In this document: positions 7,532 to 8,141 of the stretch, piece by piece
How positions within the stretch are numbered: position 1 is the stretch's first letter
Layout: every line of letters begins with the position of its first letter
Assembly (NCBI GenBank): GCA_031177555.1
Contig: JAPSGM010000073.1
Coordinates: 1-8,141, forward strand
Origin: Chloroflexota bacterium
GTDB lineage: Bacteria; Chloroflexota; Limnocylindria; QHBO01
DNA length: 8,141 nucleotides
Direction: 5' to 3'
Notes under the pieces: model-generated
Database searches by the model: none
Told to the model about the DNA's origin: nothing
Seen by the model: the letters and a program-made list of their open reading frames with translations, nothing else
Made by a program: the position numbers and the translations under genes

Positions 7532-7546
7532 GGGTTGGAGTGTGCG

Positions 7547-7554
7547 CCCCTTCC
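7547..7554 (-). promoter_or_regulatory. Possible ribosome binding site of cdaA, distant
   Basis: GGAAGGGG on the minus strand is the only purine-rich run in the cdaA leader. It sits 15 bases before the GTG at 7531, further than the usual 5-10. It may be used inefficiently, or translation may begin by another route. Confidence 0.3.
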
Positions 7555-7566
7555 ATTCGGGGCTCG

Positions 7567-7575
7567 ATCATACCA
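7567..7575 (-). promoter_or_regulatory. Extended -10 promoter-like element for the cdaA operon
   Basis: On the minus strand TGGTATGAT matches the extended -10 form TGn-TATAAT with one mismatch in the hexamer. No convincing -35 box lies 16-18 bases upstream, as is often true for extended -10 promoters. Transcription would begin near 7560 and give a leader of about 29 bases before the cdaA GTG. An AT-containing patch in otherwise very GC-rich DNA, placed in the only sizeable gap, supports the call. Experimental support is lacking. Confidence 0.5.
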
Positions 7576-7577
7576 AG

Positions 7578-7601
7578 GGCCCTGGCGATTCCGCCGGGGC
7601 C
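7578..7601 (-). terminator. Hairpin after rpsI, possible weak terminator
   Basis: Seventeen bases after the rpsI stop, the RNA can form a hairpin: outer arms GGCCC and GGGCC, one C-A mismatch, inner arms GGCG and CGCC, and a GAAU loop. That is nine G-C pairs around one mismatch. The following bases, CUUGGUAUGAUC, lack a uridine run, so it is not a standard intrinsic terminator. Partial termination, 3'-end protection of the ribosomal protein transcript, or a separator between the two operons are all possible. Confidence 0.45.
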
Positions 7602-7618
7602 GATCGGGCTGGTGAAGG

Positions 7619-8011
7619 TCAGCGCTTGGTGAACTGCGGGGCCTTTCGGGCTCGCTTGAGGCCGTACTTCTTGCGCTCCTTGGCCCGCGGGTCGCGGGTC
7701 AGGAGGCCGGCGTCGCGCAGGGCGGGCCTAGCATCGGGATGGGCGCTGAGCAGCGCCCGGGCGATCCCGTGCCGGATGGCGCCGGCCTGCCCGGAGATGC
7801 CGCCGCCGGAAACCAGGATGGAGGCCGAGTAGCGGCCCTCGGTCTCGGTCACCCGGAACGGCAGCCGCAGCGCGTGCAGGTTGGCGGCCGCGCCGAAGTA
7901 CTCGGCCACATCCTTGCCGTTCACGATCATCTGGCCGTCGCCGGGCAGCAGGCGCACCCGCGCGACCGACGTCTTGCGCCGTCCCGTGCCGTAGATGTAG
8001 CTGGTGCTCAT
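7619..8011 (-). CDS. rpsI: 30S ribosomal protein S9 (uS9)
   Basis: S9 is a small-subunit protein whose C-terminal tail reaches the P-site tRNA. The 130-residue length is standard. Signatures are YGTGRRKTSVARVRL (7-21), the GGGISGQAGAIRHGIARAL segment (about 69-87) and the basic C-terminus ending APQFTKR, which matches the usual RPQFSKR-type end. The ATG at 8011-8009 is preceded by GAGGA ten bases upstream and follows the rplM stop by 16 bases. The rplM-rpsI pair is one of the most conserved bacterial operons and supports both calls. Confidence 0.98.
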   Translation of the reverse strand: MSTSYIYGTGRRKTSVARVRLLPGDGQMIVNGKDVAEYFGAAANLHALRLPFRVTETEGRYSASILVSGGGISGQAGAIRHGIARALLSAHPDARPALRDAGLLTRDPRAKERKKYGLKRARKAPQFTKR

Positions 8012-8027
8012 TCCAAGTCGATCCTCG

Positions 8028-8141
8028 TTACAGCTCGGCAGCCACTGGCTGCTGCGCCTGGTGCGGGTGGTCGGGGCCGCCGTACACCTTCAGCTTCTTG
8101 ATCATGGCCCGGCCGATCCGGTTCTGGGGAAGCATGCCCTT
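8028..8141 (-). CDS. rplM: 50S ribosomal protein L13 (uL13), C-terminal 37 residues only
   Basis: The reverse strand is open from the window edge to a TAA at 8030-8028 and encodes KGMLPQNRIGRAMIKKLKVY followed by GGPDHPHQAQQP and a short tail. The KGMLP...G...L..LKVY-GGPDHPHQAQ-P pattern is the hallmark C-terminus of bacterial L13, a large-subunit protein needed early in assembly. The first three quarters of the gene (about 110 residues) lie beyond the window. Its position just upstream of rpsI is canonical. Confidence 0.95.
   Translation of the reverse strand, partial: KGMLPQNRIGRAMIKKLKVYGGPDHPHQAQQPVAAEL

Noticed and set aside
7503..7556. A 17-residue leader peptide overlapping the cdaA start
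   Set aside because: An ATG and a stop exist, but there is no ribosome site before it, the predicted transcript would start only a few bases upstream, and such short frames are common by chance.

Overview
The window is a compact, high-GC stretch of bacterial chromosome in which every gene I can support lies on the minus strand. In transcription order, from high to low coordinates, the genes are: rplM (3' end only), rpsI, cdaA, cdaR (ybbR family), glmM, glmS, acpS, nnrD and alr (5' part, running off the window). Nearly all of the sequence is coding. The only non-coding gap above 20 bases is the 87 bases between rpsI and cdaA. I see no mobile element, CRISPR array, tRNA, rRNA or sign of horizontal transfer.

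Region by region: 7619-8141 holds the end of the ribosomal protein pair L13-S9. 7532-7618 holds a hairpin, possibly a weak terminator, followed at once by an extended -10 promoter-like element. 3997-7531 holds the cdaA-cdaR-glmM module: a membrane diadenylate cyclase, its extracytoplasmic YbbR-domain regulator, and phosphoglucosamine mutase. 2149-3978 is glmS. 1-2139 holds acpS, nnrD and alr, very tightly packed.

How they fit together: GlmS makes glucosamine-6-phosphate, GlmM isomerises it to glucosamine-1-phosphate (the route to UDP-GlcNAc and peptidoglycan), and Alr makes D-alanine for the peptidoglycan stem peptide. CdaA makes c-di-AMP; in Firmicutes it is known to be controlled by CdaR and GlmM, linking turgor and potassium homeostasis to wall precursor supply. 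AcpS activates acyl carrier protein for lipid synthesis, and NnrD repairs damaged NAD(P)H. Overlapping stop and start codons (cdaA/cdaR, cdaR/glmM, nnrD/alr) and gaps of 3 to 18 bases point to one polycistronic envelope-building operon.

Organism: the GC-rich bases, frequent GTG starts and the order rplM-rpsI-...-glmM-glmS-acpS-nnr-alr recall Actinomycetota. However, the cdaA-cdaR-glmM block is the arrangement known from Firmicutes, and most Actinomycetota use DisA instead. A deep-branching high-GC, probably single-membrane lineage (for example some Chloroflexota, or an early-branching actinobacterial class) is my best inference, with low certainty. I found ordinary housekeeping genes in an informative arrangement, not an unknown system.
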